In this document: positions 54,227 to 64,000 of the stretch, piece after piece | Position numbering within the stretch: position 1 is the first letter of the stretch | How the letters are laid out: each line of letters starts with the position of its first letter | Assembly (NCBI GenBank): GCA_014905825.1 | Contig: JACGCN010000009.1 | Coordinates: 1,240,001-1,304,000 of the forward strand | Reading direction: 5' to 3' | Origin: Lyophyllum atratum | Taxonomy: Eukaryota > Basidiomycota > Agaricomycetes > Agaricales > Lyophyllaceae | Length of the DNA: 64,000 nucleotides | Notes under the pieces: generated by a model | Told to the model about the DNA's origin: nothing | Database searches by the model: none | Seen by the model: the letters and a program-made list of their open reading frames with translations, nothing else | Made by a program: the position numbers and the translations under genes

Positions 54227-56246
54227 ACCGATTAGTTATTTCAACTTATTGCCAAAAGGCACGTTAGATGCAGCATCATAAGACCTTGATATCGTAAGTT
54301 GATTGGGATCCAAGGACAAACTAGATAGTCAGGGTGGACTTACGTGGCTCAGTAAACCACCGAAGCTGTTGGAGATGAGCTGCTTGGGTCCAAGAATGAG
54401 CATAGATATGGATTTACGTGCTTTTATCCACAAGTTCTGGCCGCGAACGCGGGCTGCACCCGTTGTGATCGAGTTGATCACCAGTGCAGGTATTTCAAGT
54501 ACGGCCATAATTTCCTCCTGCGGTCGCAGTCAGGACAAGATCTCTTAGCGGAATATCATGAAAACACAGGATAGCTGTTGCTCCAGGTAGTTCGCTGGCC
54601 ATATGCCAACGATTGCGAGATCTTTGGGGAATAGAGTGTTGGAAACGAGGATGAAGACGTGTCGCTGCCGCAGCTAGTAGATCCGTCAGTTCCGGATGAC
54701 AACAGGGACTACGACCACAAACCTACCTTGAATTTCATCCCAGTCGACGATGCCTACGGCACCAATTCGGCTTGGCTACACATAGCACAGTTCTAGGCCA
54801 TTCCGGTGCGCCGGTCCATGCAAAGCTGGAAGACTGCAGGTTCTCACGAAGTGCTGGCCGATGCGAATGACCTAGACGCGTTCAAGCAAGAGCCGGGATC
54901 ACGTATGTCGGATTGGTTGGGGCGCCAGGTGAGACATATAGAACCGCTGGTTGATCGGACGTCGGAAAGGGAATGTCGGACGTGCGATTGTATTCGACGC
55001 TGCGCGATGAACCGCTCCTTGACACTGAGAAGGCCCGGACGAATCATGTTTCTTCGGTGGGGCTTTTTCAACGTGTCGAAGTGGATGCGAACCGTCTGCA
55101 GTACGCAAGTGGGAGAGAATCTGTATGAGGATGTTGAACTTGTGGAGGAGATAAGCAGGCCCATGTCCTCCTTGAGATTCCACAACTCGGATGGATGAGA
55201 CTGCAGCAGGATGCCACCTGGACAGAATTTTCGCTGTCTTCTTCTATCCCACTGCACTACATACCCTTCCTCTCCGGTTGCCAATATGACCTGTTCGTCC
55301 CGCCTTGGTGGCATTCTGCGGTTTCGATCCCGTGCACGTATTCTCCGATCAATTTAGAATGCATCGGGCTTTGAGCTAGATGGAGTCTCATGGGCATTTA
55401 AGCTGGAGAATCGGCACACATCACGGCAGTCATCAGCAGGTCTATCCAGGCTGTGTTGGTGAGCGTCTAAGTTGAGGAACGTTCGGACTTCGAATCTGGA
55501 CGCTCGATACAAACTCCGTCGTTATCTGAATGATCGGGGTACATAGAGGCAGACTCCGACCACCATGGTCTCTGCCAACCTTCCCTCGGCTCCCATCTGT
55601 CCTTCATGACCAAGTTCACAAACATATGCCGCCCTCATTTTTTTTGCATGCCCTCCACACGTCTGTGGTACATAGGCACTTGGTCTGAATCTCTCGAAAT
55701 CCTTCCAGTACAATAGGGCTCGGAACAGATATGGAACAAATTCAATTGAACACTCCAGGATATCATGGTTTTGGATGTTCCTTGTATTTGTAGCTTTTTT
55801 TTCTGACTGCATTTCTCCTGTGGAGCAGAGCTAAGGCTCTGCAGAATGTCGATTTCTGGCCAACAAGCCTATAGGATTCATCATGGATCATTCGTTATCG
55901 CCTCCTTCCCCATTCGCCATGCCGGTGAACCGTCGGTCGTCTGGCTTCAGCTTGATGTCTTTTCGCGTTCCGCGTACCGACTACCACGGAGTTGTACGAA
56001 TACCCCCTCCATTCGACCCCACATTTCGTTCTTATTAACTCTTCAATCAGTGCGGGGTATTCCCTGAAAACATGAGGCAGCTGCGTGGTGCTGCTGCGCA
56101 CAGCCTCGCAGCCCTGCTGGAAGACAGGTTCCTGATCATCATGCCCGGTCCGCATTCCATGGTGCTTATTTAACCGAATCATGAGGCTCCGGTGACTCAC
56201 GAGCACTCATATCTCGCCTCCTCCCCTTCCTTAATTATCCGCGATA
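54227..56246. other. gene-poor region with unassigned open frames
   Basis: A minus-strand frame of 156 codons (54844-55314, beginning MPPRRDEQVILATGEEGYVV) reads protein-like, as does a plus frame opposite (54806-55198), but neither shows a known domain or a clear exon chain. A decayed gene is possible. The proximal promoter of the F-box gene lies near 56150-56246. Confidence 0.35.
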
Positions 56247-57861
56247 ATGGAAAAGATTCTGGCAGAGACCCCACACGACGTTTGGGTCCAGATATCTCGC
56301 TACCTTCCTCGCAATGTGCTGAGTACCCTGTCAGGCGTAAACCGGAGCTTCTTAGAGATCGCCACGCGTGCTCGTTACGAGGTGGTAACGTTCTCGAAAT
56401 GCGATAAGCGCATGAAGCAGTTGTGCAAGGATCTCAGGTGCGCGTTTTGCATTGTCCTTGTCCAGTTCACCAGACTGACCAGCTACTCTAGTGATCCTAG
56501 CGTTGGCTGGGGCGCCTTCGTTCGTCATGTCAAGATCGAACCATGGATAGTGCAGCCTCGCTTGAAACCGTCCCACAGACGAGCTCAAAGTCTGTGGAAC
56601 TTTATCAACACCCTCTTTGATCCCCGTTTTGCGGAGCGAAAGATAAATCAACGGGTCAAGAAGCGATTGCATAAGGACATCCGGTGTTTTACCGACACCA
56701 TCGCAGGCCTTGAAAACCTCTCGGAGTACTCACTGGAGTGGGAACACGATCGCCCGTATCACCCAGAACTGTATCAAGCGTTCCTAGGTCCCCTCCTTAC
56801 GCGTATCCAGAACAAACTGGTCAAGCTCTCGCTGAACGTGCCACCTGAAATGTTGCGCTACCTAGCGCCGATCGCCTTGCCACGTTTGGAGCATCTGAAT
56901 GTTGATTTTTGTACGAAGAAGTTGTCGAGGGAAGAGATAAACCAGATTTTCGACGCCTTCGTTGTATTCGTCAACAACCTACCTCTCCAGTCGTTATCAA
57001 TCACATCCCGCATGCCCTGCAACAACCTTGATCTTACCCGTTTCTTCAGTATGCTTGGTGTTTTCCCTCGTTTGACCAGGTTTTCTCTTTCCATCCCGTT
57101 TGACGGTGCCCACCTATCTCCTCCTTATACCCTCGTTACTTTTCTGAACAAACACCGTCAATCCCTTCAGCACTTACAGCTGAGCTCCAGTCGTTGTTCA
57201 ACCCCTGACTCCCCGACAGATCCCGAAGCGAAGTTCTGGATTCAGAAGATCCTCAGCTCCCTCCACACTCCGTTCCCTCGCCTCCATGATGTGCACCTTG
57301 CCCTCCGGCCCCTCAAGGCGGATCTGACACCTGTTATCGGGTTCCTCGCGCGGCACGCCAGCGAGCTCGACAATCTGACCCTCACAGCCAGAGCCCTCAC
57401 CTACACCGAAGTCAAGGACATCCTCGATGAGATCGGCGCCTACGCGCACTCTTCGCTTCTGAAACACCTTCGCCTCAGGCTGCAGCATCTCAGCCCCGCG
57501 CTTCTTGAACTCCTCGCTTCCAGGATACCGCGACTCGCCCTCCTCGAGTTAACTTTCGGTGAGATAGCAGCAGCTCATACAGGGCATTCCGGGTACCGTG
57601 CACACTCGAAAAGGGAAGAGTTTGTAAGCATCGTCCGCTTATCGGCGCTGTCCCCGCTGACGCCCTTCTGTTTCGCAGGAGCATTTTGAGGCCAGAGTCC
57701 GCGCCAACGGTCACCTGTACGCCGCTTGGGAATTAGGAACAATCGGTCTCTGTCAAGAGTCCCGCGATGTACGGCTTCCTGACCTGACACGCGTCCTCGT
57801 AGACTGCATCCCAGCGCTTCAGGATGTGGTCGTAATGCCCGAGTCAAGCGCCCAGGCTTGA
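56247..57861 (+). CDS. F-box-like / leucine-rich-repeat protein
   Basis: The protein starts MEKILAETPHDVWVQISRYL with PRNVLSTLSGVNRSFLEIAT, the helical F-box pattern (LPxDVxxxIxxxL...LxxLxxVNRxF), suggesting an SCF substrate adaptor that binds Skp1. Degenerate leucine-rich repeats follow: LVKLSLNVPPEMLRYLAP, LPRLEHLNVDF, PLQSLSITS, FPRLTRFSLSIPF, SLQHLQLSSS, FPRLHDVHLALRP, LDNLTLTARAL, LKHLRLRLQHL and LALLELTFGEI. Introns are about 56436-56492 (KDL joined to SDPSVGWGAF) and about 57624-57678, after which EHFEARVRANGHLYAAWELG leads to the end ALQDVVVMPESSAQA, TGA 57859-57861. The protein is about 500 residues long. Basidiomycetes have hundreds of such genes, and a target cannot be named. As this NEDD8-dependent ligase class needs the E1 at 11.2 kb, the two share a pathway only in general terms. 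Confidence 0.8.
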
Positions 57862-58488
57862 AGTAGGCTAGCGACGGCGTTTCGACTTCCCTGCAGGCGT
57901 GATGCGTCCCATGGCCAGGATGCCTGGTGCGGGGACCTATCTGCTATTTATGGTAAGCTTATAATTTTTTGTACTGAACGCTTATTCCTTTTGGCTTGTG
58001 AACCTCGAGACATATTATGCCACGTTTTAGGCTACGACTCTCGCTACTATGGCACACCATGATTCCAGTCATCTGAACTGTTTATGTATAATTCTTGCAT
58101 TCGGTGACCGTAATAATCTTGCTCACCTGCGCGCCTATAATTCCCCATTCAATATTACTTGCTCTGGCACTCCGTTCTGCATCCCTAATGACTGCTTATG
58201 GTCTAATCTCCTTATAAAATAGTAATGAGTATATCTTGCCATCCGGTATCATGCAATGGCCACTCTTAATTCGAGAAAGTAGGTGCGTGAGCTACAAAGT
58301 ATGACTATTGAACAGTATATATGAGACCGACTGACTATGTCTTGTGGTAGCCTACCTGTAGCCGCTCTCTTCACTGAGAGGTATGGAAGGGTCACAAGGC
58401 TTGCTTTGTAAATAGGAAGAATTCTAGTGTGGTGAATTATTATTCGTACGCAATGTTAAACGAACCAGAAGATAAACTGCAACTTGCG
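57862..58488. other. intergenic region between convergent genes
   Basis: AT-rich 3' flanks of the F-box gene and the minus-strand membrane-protein gene. Nothing else is visible. Confidence 0.55.
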
Positions 58489-59876
58489 TCAAACACTCTG
58501 CTGGGACACTTCTGACCAAGGGTTCGTAAGAATGACGGAACCCCGACAAGCTCGATCTACAGGATGGGTCTCGAGACTGTCGAGACACAGCGTATCAAGG
58601 CACCACGTCCCTGTCGCAGTGGGCGACGAACCAGAAATGACATTGTCGCCGAGAGACAGAAGGTTGAGAGTAATTCTAGGGCCCTGCGAAAGAGGATTGA
58701 GACAATGGTCATCAAATTACAACAAAAAAACTGACCAGGACCGAGAGTAGACTTATCATGAAACTAGTGGGAAGATAACTGAGAAAATTTGAAGGACATG
58801 GAAAGTGGCACACTTACGCGAACATAGTGTTCTGAGGGACTTCAACGAAATAGCAGTAAGAGATGACGGTAACGTAAAAAGCTATTTAAACGTGAGGGGT
58901 CAACGAGATTCCAAATACGAGAAGAACTCACTAAATATGGCGGCGCACGTCACTGTACCATCGCGAATGACCTGTCTTACCGCCGGATTGTTGGGGCCGC
59001 CCACTGCGTAATGCCTGGCCAATGTAGTTCCCCACACGACGAACTGAGTACCAACCACTGTAGCACTGATACAATGTTAGATTCCGAGATACTGATATTA
59101 ACCAGCGGAACTCACCTCATGAATGCCACCGGGCCGATTGGAGGCAGACCCATCAAGCAAGCTGAGCCGAGTTCAAGGGCGTGGAAGGTTTCTATGGCGG
59201 TGTAAAGAATGACACCGCGTTCGAAAAGCCAGAGAACGGAAAGGATGATAGTCATCAACCAACTCTTGAAAAAGAGTGCAGAAACTGGAAAGGAGTCGTT
59301 TGATTTCAGGACTCCGAGTCACAGGGGAAAGGAAGGATTTACCTCGCAGCATAAGTACAAACTGCAGAGCGGCAAAAAGGCACTGGATTACGGCAGACTG
59401 GAAACCGTACCACTGCCAGCACTCCGTCGTGTGGACCAGAGGTTTGGATAAAAGCACGAGGGTCCAGATAAAATTAACCCTGGAAGAGGCGAGGATGGAT
59501 TCGTCATGACTACTTGTTCCAGAGTAGTAGACTCGAAAGAACTTACGTTTGTCCAATGAGCCCAGCATATCTCGTGAATATGTAGGCACCCGACACAGAT
59601 GAAGGACGACGCTCAGCAATGGTGGGTCTAGCGAACAATTGAGAAGGATTAGGCGTTGAAAGTCGGGACTGGTCAGATGCTTACTTCCAGACGGTTTCGT
59701 ACTCCTTGGGGAAGTGGATAACACAGTCCAGAATCAGCCACGCGAACATCATAACTGCGGTGTTGTTCGCGATTGAATACGTCGTCAATTTTGCAAGGGA
59801 ACGACGACATACCTGACAAGACATTCCTTCCTACGAGGTTCCCAAAGAAAACATGGTTTCCCAGATCTAAATCCAT
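58489..59876 (-). CDS. DUF6533-type seven-helix membrane protein
   Basis: The exon chain on the minus strand is continuous. MDLDLGNHVFFGNLVGRNVL starts at 59876. Then comes VMMFAWLILDCVIHFPKEYE-TVWK (the DUF6533 core), RRPSSVSGAYIFTRYAGLIG, VNFIWTLVLLSKPLVHTTEC and WQWYGFQSAVIQCLFAALQF-VLMLR. Next are VSALFFKSWLMTIILSVLWL, FHALELGSACLMGLPPIGPV, SATVVGTQFVVWGTTLARHY and FYVTVISYCYFVEVPQNTMF. It closes with FMISLLSVL, GPRITLNLLSLGDN, and ends SEVSQQSV, TGA 58489-58491. About eight introns of 45-60 nt separate these blocks. Seven hydrophobic segments fit the family, whose function is unknown. It is a relative of the gene at 51539 but in opposite orientation and clearly diverged, so it is not a recent duplicate. 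Confidence 0.8.
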
Positions 59877-61148
59877 GTAAAGAGACCACGCCGTCGATGA
59901 CTTGGGGTACACGAGAGGTCGATGAGGGGGGGTGGTGGGGATTGTCGAGTGGGTCAGAAAGAGAAATTATGCGAAACATTATAAACACCACAGGGTGAGG
60001 AGCAGGCACCAACATTTCCATTGAGAATAGCTATGAGGTAAAATCGAAGGTCGAGGAGCGAAGAGGAAACGAGGAGGACCACGGTGCCGAAGTCGCTGGA
60101 TACGAGCCACCCAGAAGGAGGTTCTAATCTTCGCAGGCAACGGGTTCTCGAAGCTGGAACATAAAAGGTCCCTGAGGAAGTGTATTAGATGTGTTCAACT
60201 CGTTGCACAGCAATATCCTCGACGGACGATCGATCGACCACATGGTTCATGGCAACGCCACTGGTCCGCACTAGATCTAGAGGGCAGCCACGCGACAATT
60301 GAATAGAAAGATTGGAGCGATAAGTGGTTGTTCCTCCCAAAGGGTTTGATCGACGGTCTAGGCCTGTACGATGTCCGTAAGCTGATAGGGTTCAAAACTC
60401 TATCACGGAACTTCGACTCCGCCTTCTCTTGAAAACCTCTTCAGAAGAATAGGAATTAGCCTGAGGATCGTGTACACTTGAACAACCAGGGCCTGCCTTA
60501 TCGAAAAGATAAGCCCCCATGTACCAGACGACATGATTCTTTTCAGGTGATCGCTGTATAAAACGATGGCGTTAGTTTACCCTGGCCAGGGTCCAGGACG
60601 AGCTAAGTGTGGTGAGAAAATTATTTGAATCATGAGAATTGTTTACCACCGACGTTCACCGATCGTACATTCACTTAAATGATTGTGGAAGAAGACTTTC
60701 CTTTTGCCCGCTAGCCATACAGGAAACTCTCCGACTCGGGGCTCGCTTACGCGGATTGTCAGGTCCAGATTCAACACAAAATTCCAACCTAAGCGACTTT
60801 CTTTCTAGAGAGATGGGTCTGTGTAACTGGTGTTCCAAAAAATGGGCGAATAGCGCAATGAGTCACTTGAGGTTCCCACCCAGAAAACCATATCGAGGGG
60901 TGAGACCGCTGAGGCGCTGGGATTGTCTGAACATGCGTACGAGCGACAAGACGCACCATCCCGTGTAGAAGGCGGAACGAGGACGTTACTCTCACGAAGT
61001 GAGATCTGCGCAAAAAGCGAACACGCCGTTATCTTCGAAGCCGGGGGATCATCGAGAAGCCTCTAAATATGATATTAGACGTGCGAGAGGCTGACAATAA
61101 ATAGTCGGACCTTGGTCGAACCTGACGAAAAACACGAAACCTGAAGTT
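59877..61148. other. intergenic region, no gene seen
   Basis: Short frames on both strands (60195-60395, 60639-60968, 60789-61013) without domains. It holds the promoter side of the DUF6533 gene and the 3' flank of RAD17. Confidence 0.45.
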
Positions 61149-63776
61149 TCAAAACTCTTCGATGTCGTCACTATCCAACCAGCCCCCTTCCTCAACCTCC
61201 GCAGCTTTGCCTGATGCCGGGCGAAACGACAAATCCGCATCATTCTCCTCCGCGGGCGTATGCATCTCCTTCTCATCGAGCGCTTGTGCTTGTCCAAACG
61301 GTGCCCCGAAAGAGAACTTCAAACTCGAAAATAGGCGATGCGACGCCGGTGGGCGGGGAAGCGAGCTCGTGTTCACAGTATCTCGGGCTTTCAAGACACC
61401 ACCCAATTCCATAGCAACTTCTGCGTGACTCCAACCACTGCGTTGGTCAGCCTGTTCGATTACAAGGAGTTAGTCCGCAATCCGATAGTCGGCATGCAAC
61501 TTGATGTACTTGGCCAGTCCCATCCCCCACAGCCCACAGCTGCGCGTCCCTCACACCATCCCAGGCTTTCTTCTCTTGTTGCAGGCTTTCGAAAAAGGCG
61601 GGTTTGAATATTTTCTGCGATCGACGGGTAACAGGTGACGGCAGCGAGTGTATCGTGCCCAGTGTCAATAAATGGAAACGATGGGGATTCGCTTGATACC
61701 ACTAAATCCCATGCGTTATTACACGGGTCCCTGGTCAAGAAGGTATTGAATTCTTACCGCATCACCTCCACTCGAATCGACCCAGCTCAGCCAATCGGCT
61801 ACTCCGGCGCAATGGTCAACATCATCACAAAATGGTGTGTAATTTTGATGAATATAGAGGGAAAACAGAGAAGAATCGATTGGGGAGTCTGCGTACAGCG
61901 TCTGTAAAAGAATTGTGTCATCTAGGTGACTGAAGGTGTGGGGGATCCCTCACATCAACGTTAACCCGGCTTGCTCGTCTGTCGTGTTCCTGGAAACAGG
62001 GCGGAAGTTTTGGAAGATCTTTAATTTCGGCGTCGGTGTTCTTTTCTCTTTGGATGTCCTTCGCGCTTGCGGATGCGCTTGGAGGATCGCCCTTCCCTGC
62101 ACAACAGAGTGCATCAGTTTCATGAACCGCCTATAACAGGAGAAGTTACTCACGCTTATTGTACAGGACTTTACCCAGGAGGTGGAAAAGTACTAAACTC
62201 TGCTCACGTCTGGTTACAGACGCGAGCACCACTGCCTTGCCTTGCTCTTTTCCTTTTTTCTTCCTAGTTTTACCATTCATCTCAAGAGCACAAGCAAATT
62301 GAAGAGCCATGATGGCACTCCTTATATCCCCATTTGCTGATTCGACAACGGCGTCCAGGATCTCCCTAGAGGGCGATGACTGCGAAGAGTCAGAAAAATG
62401 AGTATTCAGCAGGGCCTGGAGTGCTTTGAGAAGAAGGGTCGGCGCAATTGGGTTGAAGCTACGTGTAGAAAATCAGGATAAGGTAATTCTGACCAACGCG
62501 ACGGAATAGTACCTTATTTGAGTAACGTAAGGTCCACCTAAAAGGTGACGCGGAAGAACGGTGCGTATGTCTACGACGCCATCTTTGCCCCTTTCCCACC
62601 CTCCACCACTAGCCATTCTCTCGTCAGTGGCTTCGCCTCGCATACCAGCATCACTGACAATGATGATTAGGGGAATGGCCGGCCTAGAAACCGGGGACTC
62701 GACAAAAGCTTCCAGGGTGGCATGAAACTGCGTTTGAGTCCCAGGATGGAGAATATTGGGAAGATCTTCGAGAAGTATGATGTGGCGCTGTGGAGTGGAC
62801 GCAGAAACCGGCACTGATTGTGACGAGGACCCTGGACGGTCAGGAGTAGGAACCGTGAACAAACCCTGGCAACTGGACGCTCGGTTCAGAAAGGTTTCGA
62901 ACTTTGAATATGGGGCTTCGCGGTCCAGATCATAATGCCTAGATGACGAAGAGCCGGAATCCCCATCGATAAATCCGCCGCTGTCGTCTGCCGGTGAAGA
63001 GTGATTTCAACAAGAGACTTGATGCATGAGGAGATCTGAGGTACAGACCATATGCGTTCGAAGAGCCTTCCGCAATAGCATTCTTCCATTCCATTATCTC
63101 GAATCCCATTTCTCGCGCAAGAACGCGCACAGTCGTCGTCTTAGCTGTGCCAGCGGGGCCCGTTAAAGCGAGTATTCTCTGAGACAGCCTTAACCATTAT
63201 CCGACCGCGTCTTTCGGTAGTGTTCATGGCCACTTACTCGATATTTTGTCAACGTTCCAGAAGGCCCTCCCTCTAAAGCCTCACATAGCCACCTCCTAAC
63301 GTCTTCAACCTTCCTCTTGTGCACCGCGAGCTCTGCCTAGCTGATGCTATTAGACGATTCCACAGTATAGAGAAGTCACGAACTTCTGTTGTCGGCTCGT
63401 AGATGTCGATCCACATCCTGTCATCTACAGTAAGACCCATTAAAGTAGCAGATGAGATGTGCATTGAAGGAGCCTCACCGTATTCCTCCGCCTTCTGGGA
63501 TCCGAGCTTTGGGTGCTCCCTGGCTTTACCTTTCCCTGCGGAAGACGTCTGAGAAGAGCTTAGTTCCGCGTCCGACTTCCAGCTTGAGCTTGGTGCCTTG
63601 AACTAAAGCAAACTCTCAGATATGATGGGCGCCAGACAAGATAAATCGATTACCGCGGTAAGGGGGTCAAACTTGTTTAAATTCGGTGAAGCCCTGGATG
63701 TCCTCGTCTCGAGCTTGACAACATTCACTTTCGATGATGGAGGCTTGGCTTTCTTCTGGGAAGGCTTCGGTGCCAT
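61149..63776 (-). CDS. RAD17: DNA damage checkpoint clamp loader RAD17
   Basis: RAD17 with RFC2-5 loads the 9-1-1 clamp on damaged DNA in the nucleus. The ATG at 63776 gives MAPKPSQKKAKPPSSKVNVV and a Ser/Lys-rich, probably disordered N-terminus. It is followed by MWIDIYEPTTEAELAVHKRK (the RAD17/RFC box), KVEDVRRWLCEALEGGPSG, Walker A LALTGPAGTAKTTTVRVLAR, EIMEWKNAIAEGSSNAYG and the Walker B-like HIILLEDLPNILH. Then come LIIIVSDAG, FNPIAPTLLLKALQALL, NGDIRSAIMALQFACALEM (sensor region), LVLFHLLGKVLYNKR, RLPNRFFSVFPLYIHQNY and a tail ending WLDSDDIEEF, TGA 61149-61151. The terminal acidic motif matches the conserved end of RAD17. There are many introns of 50-60 nt. The protein is about 650 residues long. 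The call is firm; exon ends are approximate. Confidence 0.9.
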
Positions 63777-64000
63777 CGTTAGGGAAGGGAGGTTCAGCCC
63801 GTGGGGTTGGGTGAACTGGTCGTTCTGGTTAAGGGTTAAGAGTCAAGAGCGTGACTAAGACGCGTCGCGTCACACACAGTCCCATGCCACGTGCACTAAT
63901 ACGCGCCATGGCCGAATCGGATCAGCTTGAAGTCCCTTCGACGGATATTTGCTCATTTGGGCATAGATCACTTCTATGTTGAGGGCTGCATCAGCAAACA
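63777..64000. other. upstream flank of RAD17, possible divergent gene start
   Basis: A plus-strand ATG at 63908 opens MAESDQLEVPSTDICSFGHR and meets a TGA before the window ends. A splice before that stop would allow a gene running out of the window. Not enough is visible to call it. Confidence 0.25.

Noticed and set aside
1..64000. Prokaryote-type features (operons, ribosome binding sites, CRISPR, riboswitches)
   Set aside because: Spliceosomal introns throughout, a tRNA with a canonical nuclear intron and fungal gene families show nuclear eukaryotic DNA.

Overview
This window reads as nuclear DNA of a mushroom-forming basidiomycete (Agaricomycetes). The coding genes are broken by many phase-varied introns of about 45-65 nt. 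Several families are typical of that group: a NACHT STAND protein, two DUF6533-type seven-helix membrane proteins, a fungal rhodopsin-like membrane protein, an F-box/LRR protein, a GH71 glucanase relic and a LysM protein. There is no prokaryotic gene organisation, and I saw no CRISPR array, rRNA or intact transposon. Most exon boundaries below were read by eye from splice signals and reading-frame continuity, so exact starts and ends carry some uncertainty.

Layout. 1-4.1 kb: 3' part of the ribosome-biogenesis gene UTP22 (+). 4.9-5.7 kb: secreted two-LysM protein (+). 6.4-7.9 kb: extended-SDR reductase (+), convergent with a mitochondrial conserved protein (8.2-9.3 kb, -). 9.6 kb: intron-containing tRNA-Arg(ACG) (-). 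11.2-13.1 kb: NEDD8-activating E1 regulatory subunit (+). 13.5-14.3 kb: Asn/Ser-repeat disordered protein (-). 15.2-15.9 kb: 3-hydroxyanthranilate 3,4-dioxygenase of NAD biosynthesis (-). 17.1-22.1 kb: one 13-exon gene for a protein kinase - helical linker - NACHT - WD-like fusion of about 1,480 residues (+), the most striking gene here. 24.0-25.2 kb: basidiomycete protein with a basic/helical N-terminus and disordered tail (+), whose upstream block is repeated at 16.0 kb.

25.8-39.1 kb is an enzyme-rich stretch. It holds two tandem NAD(P)-binding epimerase-like paralogs separated by degenerate ~200-bp repeats, two tandem alpha/beta-hydrolase paralogs (only the second with a signal peptide), and a SAM methyltransferase with a mitochondrial-type leader. 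41.3-42.6 kb: rhodopsin-like membrane protein. 43.1-44.5 kb: GH71 alpha-1,3-glucanase pseudogene. 44.8-47.3 kb: SUMO E1 catalytic subunit UBA2 (-). 47.3-51.5 kb is gene-poor. 51.5-53.2 kb and 58.5-59.9 kb: DUF6533 membrane proteins. 53.7-54.2 kb: NTF2/SnoaL-like protein. 56.2-57.9 kb: F-box/LRR protein. 61.1-63.8 kb: RAD17 checkpoint clamp loader (-).

How the genes relate. The housekeeping genes (UTP22, NEDD8 E1, HAAO, UBA2, RAD17) are single conserved genes scattered along the window. The accessory genes between them (STAND protein, duplicated enzymes, membrane proteins) are those expected to turn over quickly. Two splicing features recur: 10-11-nt microexons (four cases) and GC-AG introns (four cases), three of the latter lying where the tandem paralog keeps GT.
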